From Echinicola marina (GTDB lineage Bacteria; Bacteroidota; Bacteroidia; Cytophagales; Cyclobacteriaceae): a stretch of DNA of 64,000 bases. Shown here one piece after another: positions 25,824 through 34,822 of the stretch. The notes beneath the pieces were generated by a model. That model had not been told where the DNA came from. It saw only the letters and a list, made by a program, of their open reading frames with translations, and did no database searches. Made by a program: the position numbers and the translations under genes. The DNA lies in NCBI RefSeq assembly GCF_020463795.1, contig NZ_CP080025.1, positions 4,647,501-4,711,500 of the forward strand, read 5' to 3'. Within the stretch, counting starts at the first letter, position 1, and every line of letters begins with the position of its first letter.

Positions 25824-26669
25824 ATGAAAATAGGCATAACAGGAGCTACAGGCCAATTGGGCCAATTAGTTGTTCAAGAATTAAAAGAATTGCTGGGGAA
25901 AGAAAACATCGTCGCCTTAGTGCGCAGCCCAGAAAAAGCCGCAGCACTACAAGTAGAAGCCCGTCCTTTCGATTTTGACAAGCCTGAGAATTTGGCAGCA
26001 CAGTTAAAGGGGATCGATCGGTTATTGTTGATCTCTGGGAGTGAAATTGGGCAGCGAAAACGACAGCATGCCAATGTTATTGAAGCAGCAAAGACTGGGG
26101 GCATTAAATGGATTGTTTACACCAGTCTTTTACATGTCGATACAAGCAGTATCAACCTAGCCGGAGAACATCAGGCGACTGAAAAACTATTGAAGGAATC
26201 TGGTATCGAGCATACCCTGCTTAGAAATGGATGGTATACCGAAAATTATACTTCTTCAATTGAAGGAGCCTTAGGAGCAGGTACACTGATTGGTAGTGCG
26301 GGAGCGGGAAAAATTTCATCAGCTGCAAGAAAAGATTATGCACTTGCTGCGGCGACCGTAATAGCTGACGAAAAATACAAGGGAAAAATATTTGAACTGG
26401 CAGGGGACAATGCCTATACCTTAAGCGATATGGCGGCTGAAATCTCGAAGCAATCAGGTAAAGAAATTCCTTATAAAAACCTACCTGAGACCGAATACGC
26501 TGCAATCCTTGAAAGTTTTAATATTCCAAAAGCTGTTGCAAGCGCAATTGCAAGTTGGGATATTAGTACATCAAAAGATGATTTGTTTGATGATTCCAAA
26601 ACACTTTCCAAGTTGATTGGCCGACCTACTACCCCTTTATCCGAAACGGTTAAATCTGTCCTAAAATAA
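25824..26669 (+). CDS. qorB: NAD(P)H:quinone oxidoreductase type 2, NmrA-like SDR
   Basis: The 281-residue atypical short-chain dehydrogenase has the nucleotide-binding motif GITGATGQLGQLVV at its N-terminus, ALVRSPEKA after strand 2, and LLLISGSEIGQRKRQHANVI. HTLLRNGWYTENYTSSI is the typical substrate-side block of the QorB/YtfG group. It uses NAD(P)H to reduce quinones in the cytoplasm, protecting against redox stress. It is a single gene ended by a strong terminator. Confidence 0.85.
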   Translation: MKIGITGATGQLGQLVVQELKELLGKENIVALVRSPEKAAALQVEARPFDFDKPENLAAQLKGIDRLLLISGSEIGQRKRQHANVIEAAKTGGIKWIVYTSLLHVDTSSINLAGEHQATEKLLKESGIEHTLLRNGWYTENYTSSIEGALGAGTLIGSAGAGKISSAARKDYALAAATVIADEKYKGKIFELAGDNAYTLSDMAAEISKQSGKEIPYKNLPETEYAAILESFNIPKAVASAIASWDISTSKDDLFDDSKTLSKLIGRPTTPLSETVKSVLK

Positions 26670-26671
26670 GC

Positions 26672-26722
26672 AAGTCTCTACAGCTTAGGTCCTGCGGACT
26701 GCTTAAGCTGTAGAGACTTTTG
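26672..26722 (+). terminator. Rho-independent terminator of the qorB-like gene
   Basis: A perfect 16-bp stem, AAGTCTCTACAGCTTA with TAAGCTGTAGAGACTT, is followed by TTTGC. It begins 3 bp after the gene's stop codon. Confidence 0.8.
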
Positions 26723-26769
26723 CCCATCCATTTTTACCCACAAAAATCCCATACTATTTTTTAATCAAC

Positions 26770-27201
26770 CTATAGCCGCTCCCAATACAGGGATTTGCCA
26801 AAGCTGGGCAGACCAAGGTAGCCCCTTACTTCCAACCTGTCCTCATCCAGCAATTTCACCAAGCACCGATATGTCTCTCCACTTTCAGGATCATAGACTT
26901 CACCGCCTGACCACTTGCCATCTTTAAATTCCAAGGATCGAATCAGATGTATTTGGTCCAAGGCTTGATTCCTAAGCTTAGCATCTTTATTATTTACATC
27001 CCTTCTTATTTTATCGTGCTCCTTCACTCTTTTTAGCCAAGTGATTTTACCAAAATATTTCCCCTTATTTTTATATATAAGCACCTTGGCCTCCCCCTCT
27101 TCTGTCAGCCATAACCCTAGGATATCATCAGCCTCCTGTGCATAAACCATCGATAACATTAGGCAATTGAGGAGAAACCCATAAACTGCTTTTTTGAACA
27201 T
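26770..27201 (-). CDS. DUF2147 family exported protein
   Basis: Starting at ATG 27201 the protein has 143 residues with a signal peptide (MFKKAVYGFLLNCLMLSMVY, then AQEADD). The DUF2147 domain covers the rest: ILGLWLTEEGEAKVLIYKNK, GKYFGKITWLK, FKDGKWSGGEVYDPESGETY and the ending GYLGLPSFGKSLYWER, the family's C-terminal signature. It is a periplasmic protein of unknown function, common in Bacteroidota. An in-frame ATG nine codons earlier would spoil the signal peptide. Confidence 0.88.
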   Translation of the reverse strand: MFKKAVYGFLLNCLMLSMVYAQEADDILGLWLTEEGEAKVLIYKNKGKYFGKITWLKRVKEHDKIRRDVNNKDAKLRNQALDQIHLIRSLEFKDGKWSGGEVYDPESGETYRCLVKLLDEDRLEVRGYLGLPSFGKSLYWERL

Positions 27202-27440
27202 ATTTGTCTTTTTTTCAAAGCTAATCATTTAAAGGCACAAAAGTCCATTCAGACTGAAGGCTCTTCAAGCCTCTAGCACCTTTATCCCCACCAAGCTTAG
27301 ATTTATCCAAGTGGGCAGATATTATTAGTCCTTTCTACCTCAAAATATGAACCTTAGAGACATCAAAGAATTCTTTATCTTTTTTTCGGGAACTCAAGTC
27401 ATTCTTTAGTAGTTTTGCAAACTAAAATTGAAAATCGCAC

Positions 27441-27782
27441 ATGAAAAATTCCGAGATAAAATTTAAAATTAACCTAGACGAAAAGAACCTTCCGAAAACC
27501 ATTGAATGGGATGCCACTGATAAAGAAGGGGACGGTGCAGAGCAGACTAAAAGCATCAGTTTAAATGTATGGGATAATCTGAACCACAGCACCTTAAGGA
27601 TTGACCTTTGGACAGAAGAAATGTCTGTGGTAGAAATGAAAAGGTTTTATATTGATATTTTGGGAGGAATGGCACAAACCATCCTCAACAGTACAGGAGA
27701 TGAATACATGTCTGAAGAAATGAAGGAGCTTTGTGATAGATTGGTTCAGCATGTGAACGAAGAGAATAAAAGCGCAAAATAA
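27441..27782 (+). CDS. gldC: Gliding motility protein GldC
   Basis: The 113-residue protein matches GldC in size and sequence: SEIKFKINLDEKNLPKTIEW, then DATDKEGDG, LNVWDNLNHSTLRIDLWTEE and MKRFYIDILGGMAQTILNST. GldC is a cytoplasmic protein present in gliding Bacteroidota and used in the motility machinery, although its mechanism is unclear. It stands alone here and has its own terminator, as in other Cytophagales. TAGTTTTG just upstream resembles the Bacteroidota -7 element. Confidence 0.93.
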   Translation: MKNSEIKFKINLDEKNLPKTIEWDATDKEGDGAEQTKSISLNVWDNLNHSTLRIDLWTEEMSVVEMKRFYIDILGGMAQTILNSTGDEYMSEEMKELCDRLVQHVNEENKSAK

Positions 27783-27814
27783 AAGCTTTTCATCTATTTC
27801 AGTTTAGCTATTTT

Positions 27815-27850
27815 AAACGCCAGTATAAAAAAAAACTGGCGTTTTTATTT
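27815..27850 (+). terminator. Rho-independent terminator of gldC
   Basis: The stem AAACGCCAGT with ACTGGCGTTT (27815-27824 with 27835-27844) encloses an A-rich loop and is followed by TTATTT. Confidence 0.85.
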
Positions 27851-28355
27851 ATACAAAAAAACTAGGATCTATAGGTTAAGCCCGAAATATGCATTAGCTA
27901 TCTATTAGGCCTTATCCACACCGACGGATAAAATCAGTCGCTTCGTTTTAGTTCTCGACTTTATCTGACAGCAGGCAAGGTCTCCGTATCGGTGCTACGC
28001 TTACGTCAGCAAATTAACTGATTTTCTTACACTTTAAGGCTTTATTTTTTAGGTTCCATCTGTTTACTGTAGGTATCTTTTACTTTGTTTCCCCAATTTA
28101 AATGTGACTTTCACTTTATCCCTTTGTTACTTATTTCCTACTGTCAAAAAAGTAACCAATCTAAAGGCTGTATAGGGTAGGAAATCCCACCACTACCCTA
28201 TGGCGCACCGGTACGCATCTCTTGAGCTAACCCAAGATATGTCAGGTCGAATGGATCTAGCCACACTATTTTATATAGCGCCTTTTTTTACTGGCTTAAA
28301 ACATTCGTTAAAAAATAATTTTTAGTATATTCCATAGAAACAAACCCAACTTAAC
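27851..28355. other. Long gap upstream of the TonB receptor
   Basis: AAAATCAGT at 27930-27938 and ACTGATTTT at 28017-28025 form an inverted repeat about 80 bp apart. Otherwise no gene or known element is visible. The promoter of the receptor operon should lie near the end. Confidence 0.35.
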
Positions 28356-31247
28356 ATGAGAAGACGACTACAGAACTACCATTGGCTGTGTTTTCTGTTT
28401 GCAGCATATTTTTGGCTTGGTCTCCAAACTAAACTTATAGCACAAGAACCGACTACAGTTATTTCAGGCTCCGTTATAGATGGCAGTAGCAATGAAAGTT
28501 TAATAGGTGTCAACATCCTGGTAAAAGGCAAGGTGATCGGCACGATTACCGATTTGGATGGTAATTTCTCACTAAGTGTTCATCAGTCCCCTCCTTTGAC
28601 ACTCATTTTTTCCATGGTGGGTTATACCAGCCAAGAAATCAATATTGACCAAAGCAATACCCAGAACCTGCAGGTAATATTAGAGGAACAAACCCTGCTG
28701 GGCCAGGAAGTCGTAGTCTCTGCATCGCGGGTAGAGGAAAGTATCCTAAGTTCCCCTGTGTCTATTGAGAAGATGGATATCCTGAGTATAAAAGGGGCTC
28801 CAAGTGATAATTATTATAAGGCCATTGGTACCCTGAAAGGTGTTGATGTGACCTCCTCCTCTATCAATTTTCAAATTGTCAATGCCAGAGGCTTCAATTC
28901 TACAGGTAATACTCGCTTTGTTCAACTTATTGATGGCATGGATACCCAGGCTCCGGCGCTGAATTTCCCGATCAGTAACCTCAATGGGCCATCTGAATTG
29001 GATGTGGAAAGTGTAGAATTTATTCCAGGAGCCTCTTCAGCACTTTATGGCCCCAATGCTTTCAACGGTATTTTGTTGATCAATAGCAAAAGCCCCTTTG
29101 ATTACCAAGGACTCAGTGCCTATTATAAACAAGCCTTTAACCATTTTGGCGGCACTGAAGGCGAGCCCCAAAATGTACAGCCCATCTATGAAGGCGCCAT
29201 ACGCTATGCCAAAGCATTCAATAATAAATGGGCATTCAAACTCAGCGGTTCACTGATGGAGGCTACCGATTGGTACGGAACAGATATGTCCGACCTAAAT
29301 GCCATCAGCCAAGGGGATCTCCCCTTTAACCCTGGTGCCAATAGGATCCACGTTTTTGGGGATGAAGTCTCCAATAATATAGGCTTGCTTAGAAACCTGA
29401 CCTCTGTTCAACAAGCTGCTGATGGTATGGGAATAGGTGATTATATCCCCAGTATTCCTGACCAAGTAGTTTCCAGAACAGGCTATGAAGAAAGGTATTT
29501 GGTAGATTATGGGGCATCAAATTATAAATTCAATGGGGCATTGCATTACCGGATCAGTGACCGGGCCGAGCTTTCCTATTCCATCAATTACGGCTCAGGT
29601 ACCTCCGTATATACCGGCGCACAACGCTATTCCCTATCAGAATTCAATATCACTCAGCATAAACTGGAACTCAAAGGAGACAACTTCTTCTTAAGGTCCT
29701 ATACTACAAGGGAAAATTCGGGGGGATCATTTATAGCCGATTTGACAGGGGTTCGTATCAATGATACCTGGAAGAACAATAGTGATTGGTTTGGAGAATA
29801 TACCCTGGCCTATATGCTTTCTTTGGCCCAGCAGGGAGTGAGCCCTGGAACTCCGGGCAGTATTGATCAGCAAGCAGCTGCACATCAATTTGCCAGAAAT
29901 ATAGCCGATAATGGTAGGTACAGCCCGGGGTCGGAAGCATTCAACAATGCTGCTCAGCAGATAAAATCTGACTTTGTACCACAGGGATCCCTATTCAATG
30001 ACCGTTCTCGTATGTATATGACCGAGGGACAATATGATTTTAAAAATGAGATAGATTTTATGAACCTCCAAGTCGGGGCCAGTTATCGGCTTTATGAGCT
30101 CAATTCAGGAGGAACCATTTTCCCTGATGGGGAAGGAAATGATATCACCATTTCGGAATTTGGGGCCTTTGCCCAAGCCTCCAAATCCTTGTGGAAGGAG
30201 CAATTAAAATTAATGGGTTCATTAAGGTATGACAAGAATGAAAACTTCAAAGGACAGGTAAACCCTAGAATCTCTGCAGTAATTACTCAGGGCAATTCAA
30301 ATATCAGGCTTTCCTATCAAACAGGATTCAGAATGCCCACTACCCAGGGTCAACATATAGACCTCAATGTGGTTTCCGCTAGATTATTAGGAGGTCTTCC
30401 CTATTACAGGCAGAAATATAGCATATTCGAAAATGCCTTTAGTTTGGCTTCGGTCAATAATTATACAGCTGCGGTAAGTGCTGGAAATAGTCCTGTATCG
30501 CCCGAAGCTACGAGTTTACTGGTTCCTGTCAACGACCTTCCTGCCCTGAAGCCAGAACAGGTCAGGGCCTTTGAGATAGGCTATAAAGGATTGATATTAG
30601 ACAATAGGCTTCTGATTGATTTTGCTTATTACTATAATGCTTATAATGATTTTATCACCCAAACAGCCGTAAGAAAGGCTCCGGGGCCAGTTTACCCTAT
30701 ACCTAGCAATGAGGACCAATTAGCCATCAATGCTGTCAATGCCCCTTCCTTATTGACTCCAGTCACCATTCCAGGCCAAGAAAACACCTTCCAAACTTAT
30801 ACCAACCTGGAGGGCAATACCGTCAAGGCCAACGGAGCCGCCTTGGGAATTGAATACAGCCTTCCAAAAAACTTTACCATTGGTGGAAATTATAATTACA
30901 ATAAACTGCTCAGCGATATTGAAGAAGGCTTCTTGGCTGATTTTAATACTCCAGAACATAAATTCAACTTGAGTTTTGCCAATAGAAAACTGACAGAACG
31001 TTTGGGCTTTGGTATCAATTACCGTTATCAAACGGCCTTTAGATGGGAATCCTCCTTTGCTCGTGGTGAAGTGCCCGAAGTGGGCTTATTGGATGCCCAG
31101 GTCAATTATAAAGTAAAATCCATTAAATCCATTCTAAAATTGGGTGGGTCGAATGTATTGAACAATAGGTATACCCTAAATTATGGTGGACCTAAAATGG
31201 GTGCCATCTATTATATCAGCATAACATTTGATGAGTTATTGAACTAA
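28356..31247 (+). CDS. TonB-dependent receptor with CarboxypepD_reg-like N-terminal domain
   Basis: The 963-residue protein has a signal peptide (to about residue 30, ending LIAQEPTT). A carboxypeptidase-like beta-sandwich follows at about 33-115 (ISGSVIDGSSNESLIGVNIL, then GTITDLDGNFSL). The plug at about 125-245 has FIPGASSALYGPNAFNGILL and the long C-terminal beta-barrel ends in SITFDELLN. It imports a bound ligand across the outer membrane using TonB energy. Length and lack of a SusD partner set it apart from SusC. A lipoprotein with an SGNH domain follows after 11 bp, probably in the same operon. The ligand is unknown. Confidence 0.92.
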   Translation: MRRRLQNYHWLCFLFAAYFWLGLQTKLIAQEPTTVISGSVIDGSSNESLIGVNILVKGKVIGTITDLDGNFSLSVHQSPPLTLIFSMVGYTSQEINIDQSNTQNLQVILEEQTLLGQEVVVSASRVEESILSSPVSIEKMDILSIKGAPSDNYYKAIGTLKGVDVTSSSINFQIVNARGFNSTGNTRFVQLIDGMDTQAPALNFPISNLNGPSELDVESVEFIPGASSALYGPNAFNGILLINSKSPFDYQGLSAYYKQAFNHFGGTEGEPQNVQPIYEGAIRYAKAFNNKWAFKLSGSLMEATDWYGTDMSDLNAISQGDLPFNPGANRIHVFGDEVSNNIGLLRNLTSVQQAADGMGIGDYIPSIPDQVVSRTGYEERYLVDYGASNYKFNGALHYRISDRAELSYSINYGSGTSVYTGAQRYSLSEFNITQHKLELKGDNFFLRSYTTRENSGGSFIADLTGVRINDTWKNNSDWFGEYTLAYMLSLAQQGVSPGTPGSIDQQAAAHQFARNIADNGRYSPGSEAFNNAAQQIKSDFVPQGSLFNDRSRMYMTEGQYDFKNEIDFMNLQVGASYRLYELNSGGTIFPDGEGNDITISEFGAFAQASKSLWKEQLKLMGSLRYDKNENFKGQVNPRISAVITQGNSNIRLSYQTGFRMPTTQGQHIDLNVVSARLLGGLPYYRQKYSIFENAFSLASVNNYTAAVSAGNSPVSPEATSLLVPVNDLPALKPEQVRAFEIGYKGLILDNRLLIDFAYYYNAYNDFITQTAVRKAPGPVYPIPSNEDQLAINAVNAPSLLTPVTIPGQENTFQTYTNLEGNTVKANGAALGIEYSLPKNFTIGGNYNYNKLLSDIEEGFLADFNTPEHKFNLSFANRKLTERLGFGINYRYQTAFRWESSFARGEVPEVGLLDAQVNYKVKSIKSILKLGGSNVLNNRYTLNYGGPKMGAIYYISITFDELLN

Positions 31248-31258
31248 ATACAGGCCCT

Positions 31259-32713
31259 ATGAAAACCCAAAGACATTTATTTTTGCTGCTATTGACTTTG
31301 TTTTTCACCGCTTGTCAATATGAGTTTCCGGAATTACCGCAAGAAAATCCAGCTCCTGGTGAAGCCAACTTTAGTAAGACTGTAGCCGTGGGCAATTCCA
31401 TCACTGCAGGATTTATGGATGGTGCCCTTTATAATAGAGGACAAGAAAATTCCTTTATACATATATTGTCCCAGCAATTCCAGCTGGCAGGGGGAGGTGA
31501 TTTTCATCAACCTGCCATCAATTCAGAGAATGGTTTCTTTTCCATGGGGCCCAATGGTCCCTTAGGAAGATTAATCCTTGCCAACGATCCACTGACAGGA
31601 CAGACCCTTCCCGCTCCTATTGGCGCTGGTGATTTGCCAAGTGCTTATACAGGGGATAAATCTGCCTTGAATAATTTTGCTGTTCCGGGAATCACTTTGG
31701 GCCAGGCCTTAAGCCCCTTGACAAGCGGCCCTGCCAGTGCAGACAATCCTGCCTATAATGCACTCTATGCCAGATTCGCCAGCAACCCGGGCCAATCAAG
31801 CGTCATCAATGATGCCGCCACTGCATTGGCTGATGGTGGTACATTCTTTAGTTTTTGGCTCGGCGCAAATGATCTATTAGGCTATGCCATTGGAGGCGCT
31901 TCGGAACCATCCATCCTAACCTCGGACGAAGATTTCCAAATCCGATTTGGTGCAGCATTGAATACGCTGCTTGCTGCCAATGAATCAGCCAATGGCATGG
32001 TATTTAATATTCCCCCCATAGTAGAACTTCCCTATTTCAATCTAGTACCCTATAATCCCTTACCGCTAAGCCAAGCAGAGGCAGATCAGGTCAACCAAGG
32101 ATATGCGGCCTATAACGGCGGCTTGATTCAAGCCCAAACGCTGGGCTTTATTTCAGAAGAAGAACGTATTTACAGGACCATTAGCTTTGAGGCTGGACTG
32201 AACGCTTTCGTGATGGAAGATGAAAACCTGACGGACCTAAGTGCTTTGGGCATGCCATCCATACGACAAAGCAGGCCAGAAGACAAGGCAGTGCTATTAC
32301 TATCTGAGGCATTAAGACCAAGTGAAAACAGTCCCCAGAGAGGTATAGAATTTCCTGTAGAAGATGAATATGTACTTACACCCGAGGAGCAAGCTGAGAT
32401 TAATGCAAAAGCCAACACATTTAATTCCATTATAACGGGGCAAGTGAATACGAATACAGAAAGGCTGCTTCTGATCGATATCAAATCGTTTTTTGAAAAG
32501 GTACAAAATGGAGCCATCAATTCAGAAGGAGCGGTATTGAGTGCAAGTATTATTCCTCCCAGCGGTGGTTTTTCTGTGGATGGAATTCATCCCAATGCCC
32601 GTGCACATGCTTTTATCAGTAATCTATGTGCGGAAGCCATTAATCAAAAATGGAATGCAAGTATTCCAAAAGTCAATCCCAATGCCTATATCGGCAATGA
32701 CCTGCCCAGATAA
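31259..32713 (+). CDS. SGNH/GDSL-type lipoprotein
   Basis: The 484-residue protein has a lipobox (LLTLFFTAC, Cys 19). Block I of the SGNH fold reads VAVGNSITAGFMDG with the nucleophile serine. Block III is FWLGANDLLGYA (GxND) and block V is SVDGIHPNARAHA (DxxH), so the catalytic set is complete. Such enzymes are esterases or lipases. Anchored in the outer membrane beside a TonB receptor, it could process the ligand before import. It is longer than most SGNH enzymes owing to insertions in the middle. A terminator follows. Confidence 0.85.
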   Translation: MKTQRHLFLLLLTLFFTACQYEFPELPQENPAPGEANFSKTVAVGNSITAGFMDGALYNRGQENSFIHILSQQFQLAGGGDFHQPAINSENGFFSMGPNGPLGRLILANDPLTGQTLPAPIGAGDLPSAYTGDKSALNNFAVPGITLGQALSPLTSGPASADNPAYNALYARFASNPGQSSVINDAATALADGGTFFSFWLGANDLLGYAIGGASEPSILTSDEDFQIRFGAALNTLLAANESANGMVFNIPPIVELPYFNLVPYNPLPLSQAEADQVNQGYAAYNGGLIQAQTLGFISEEERIYRTISFEAGLNAFVMEDENLTDLSALGMPSIRQSRPEDKAVLLLSEALRPSENSPQRGIEFPVEDEYVLTPEEQAEINAKANTFNSIITGQVNTNTERLLLIDIKSFFEKVQNGAINSEGAVLSASIIPPSGGFSVDGIHPNARAHAFISNLCAEAINQKWNASIPKVNPNAYIGNDLPR

Positions 32714-32716
32714 TAA

Positions 32717-32745
32717 AAAAATCCTGCTTAAAAAAGCAGGATTTT
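32717..32745 (+). terminator. Rho-independent terminator of the receptor/lipoprotein operon
   Basis: AAAATCCTGCTT pairs with AAGCAGGATTTT (four-base A loop). It begins 4 bp after the stop codon. Confidence 0.85.
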
Positions 32746-32833
32746 CCATTCACTTTAACCACTAACAACCATAAAACAAAAATTCATCATGCTCATACGA
32801 GCAATCAGAAATGATGAAAACATCACTTTGTCG

Positions 32834-32905
32834 TAGTCCGTACGGGAATCGAACCCGTGTTTCATCCGTGAAAGGGATGCGTCCTAACCCCTAGACGAAC
32901 GGACC
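32834..32905 (-). tRNA. tRNA-Glu (UUC)
   Basis: The minus strand folds as a cloverleaf: acceptor GGTCCGT/ACGGACT, D arm TCTAGGGGTTAGGA, anticodon loop CTTTCAC with anticodon TTC, and T arm ACGGGTTCGATTCCCGT. The discriminator base is A and the next bases are CGA, so CCA is not encoded in this copy. Confidence 0.95.
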
Positions 32906-32929
32906 ATAATCGAAAAGACAAGGTTAAAA

Positions 32930-33004
32930 TGGTAGTCCGTACGGGAATCGAACCCGTGTTTCATCCGTGAAAGGGATGCGTCCTAACCCCTAGACGAACG
33001 GACC
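32930..33004 (-). tRNA. tRNA-Glu (UUC), second copy
   Basis: The 72-nt body is identical to the copy at 32834-32905. Here the CCA end is encoded (ACCA after ACGGACT). The copies are 24 bp apart (bodies 27 bp) and probably cotranscribed. Confidence 0.95.
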
Positions 33005-33207
33005 ATTTTGTTTTTGTTTCCTTGCCTTTTCTTTAAGGTGATGCAAATATAGAGGGTTAAATTAACAATGCAAAACCCTACCAAAAATTATTTGGTATTT
33101 TATTACAACCAACTGGAAACGAAGGAGAAAAAATTTGCTGTAGTCAATGTGCCCGTTCTTTAGTAATTTCACCCTTAGAAATTGAAACCCAAATCAGTAA
33201 AATAAGC

Positions 33208-34206
33208 ATGGCAAAAATCAAGGTAGCCATCAATGGCTTTGGCCGGATTGGCCGATATACTTTTAAACTTCTAGAGAAAAATCCCCTCGTGGATGTAATC
33301 GCCATCAATGACCTGATGGATATCAAAAACCTCTCCCACTTGTTGAAATACGACTCCATTCACGGTCGCTTCCAAGGAGAGGTAGAAACCAAAAATTCCG
33401 ATATTCTGGTCAATGGGAAAACCATACATATATATGGCGAGCAGGATCCAGCCAAATTACCTTGGAAGGACTTGAATATTGACTTGGTCATTGAATGTAC
33501 CGGTAGATTTGTATCCAAAGAGAAAGCCGAGGAACATTTAAAAGCTGGTGCCAATAGGGTGATCATCTCCGCACCTGCCTTGGGGGATGTTCCTACAGTT
33601 GTACTGGGCGTAAATGACCATATCATTACAGGAAAGGAAAAAATCATTTCCAATGCCTCCTGCACCACCAATTGCCTTGCTCCTATGATCAAGGTCCTAG
33701 AGGAAGAATTCGGCATAGACAAGGGATTTGTATCCACTGTCCACTCCTATACCGCTGACCAAAACCTCCAAGATGCCCCCCACCGGGATCTTAGAAGAGC
33801 GAGGGCTGCTGCCTGCTCCATTATCCCTACTACAACCAATGCCGCCAAAGCTGTTGAGCTGGTGATGCCTGAAATCAAAGGAAAGATCCATGCCATGGCC
33901 TATAGGGTACCTGTACCTGATGGTTCGCTGACAGAAATGAATGTGATACTGAAAAAAGACACTGATAGAAAAGCCATCAATAGCGCCTTTGAAAAAGCCT
34001 CAAAAGGTGCAATGAAGGGCTATTTGGAATATATTGAGGATCCATTGGTGTCCTCAGATATTATAGGAAACCCTCACTCCTGTATCTTTGATTCTGATTT
34101 AACAGAGGTAAAAGGCAACTTTGTAAAATTGATCGGCTGGTATGACAATGAGTCTGGATATGCCAATAGAGTGGTTGATTTAGTATTAAAATTGGGTCAA
34201 TATTAA
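33208..34206 (+). CDS. gap: Glyceraldehyde-3-phosphate dehydrogenase, type I
   Basis: The 332-residue glycolytic enzyme converts glyceraldehyde 3-phosphate to 1,3-bisphosphoglycerate with NAD+. The NAD-binding motif INGFGRIGR is at residues 8-16. The catalytic cysteine is C152 in SNASCTTNCLAP and its partner is H179 in VSTVHSYTADQ. C-terminal signatures include GWYDNESGYANRV. Length is normal. The residues INDLMD at the end of strand 2 are in keeping with NAD use. The YdeI-like gene follows after 14 bp. Confidence 0.97.
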   Translation: MAKIKVAINGFGRIGRYTFKLLEKNPLVDVIAINDLMDIKNLSHLLKYDSIHGRFQGEVETKNSDILVNGKTIHIYGEQDPAKLPWKDLNIDLVIECTGRFVSKEKAEEHLKAGANRVIISAPALGDVPTVVLGVNDHIITGKEKIISNASCTTNCLAPMIKVLEEEFGIDKGFVSTVHSYTADQNLQDAPHRDLRRARAAACSIIPTTTNAAKAVELVMPEIKGKIHAMAYRVPVPDGSLTEMNVILKKDTDRKAINSAFEKASKGAMKGYLEYIEDPLVSSDIIGNPHSCIFDSDLTEVKGNFVKLIGWYDNESGYANRVVDLVLKLGQY

Positions 34207-34220
34207 AGATAATCAATACA

Positions 34221-34754
34221 ATGACGATGAAACCTGTTTCCTTTGAAGCTGATTTGGAGAATTTCCACTCGAAACTCTGGCAATACCATATCCCCGTCCC
34301 TGCTGAAATAGCTGATCAATTTATTGATAAGGACAATAGAAGGGTGATTTGTCATCTTGGAAACACTTCCTTTAAGGCAGCTTTAATGAAAACCAAGGAA
34401 TATTGGTTTATCCTCATCAATCAAAAAATCAGGGAGGAGCTGAATCTTAACGAAGGTGACACTATAAGCTTAAAACTTGAAAAGGACCACTCAGAATATG
34501 GACATGAAATGCCTGAGGAACTTCAAGTACTCTTGGATCAGGATGAAGAAGGAAACGGGCATTTCAAGTCCTTGACCATGGGCAAACAAAGAAGCTTGGT
34601 ATATATTGTCGGTAAGGTCAAAAACAGCCACAGCCGGCTCAATAAATCACTGGCTATTGTTGATCATTTGAAAGAAGTTCATGGAAAACTGGATTTCAAA
34701 TTGCTGAATGAAAAAATCAAATATTATAACAACCTGGATAAGCCTCTAAAATAG
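34221..34754 (+). CDS. DUF1905/YdeI-OmpD-associated family protein
   Basis: The 177-residue protein has a DUF1905 barrel at about 10-95 (WQYHIPVPAEIADQF, then LINQKIREELNLNEGDTISL). A YdeI-type C-terminal helix region follows (LGKQRSLV-like LTMGKQRSLVYIVG at about 117-130, then RLNKSLAIVDHLKEVHGKLD). Family function is unknown. It may share a transcript with gap. Confidence 0.75.
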   Translation: MTMKPVSFEADLENFHSKLWQYHIPVPAEIADQFIDKDNRRVICHLGNTSFKAALMKTKEYWFILINQKIREELNLNEGDTISLKLEKDHSEYGHEMPEELQVLLDQDEEGNGHFKSLTMGKQRSLVYIVGKVKNSHSRLNKSLAIVDHLKEVHGKLDFKLLNEKIKYYNNLDKPLK

Positions 34755-34822
34755 CTAATTGCAACTGAGTGGAATGAATTTAATAGTATTTTTAATTTTG
34801 AAAATCACAAATTCAAACGACT

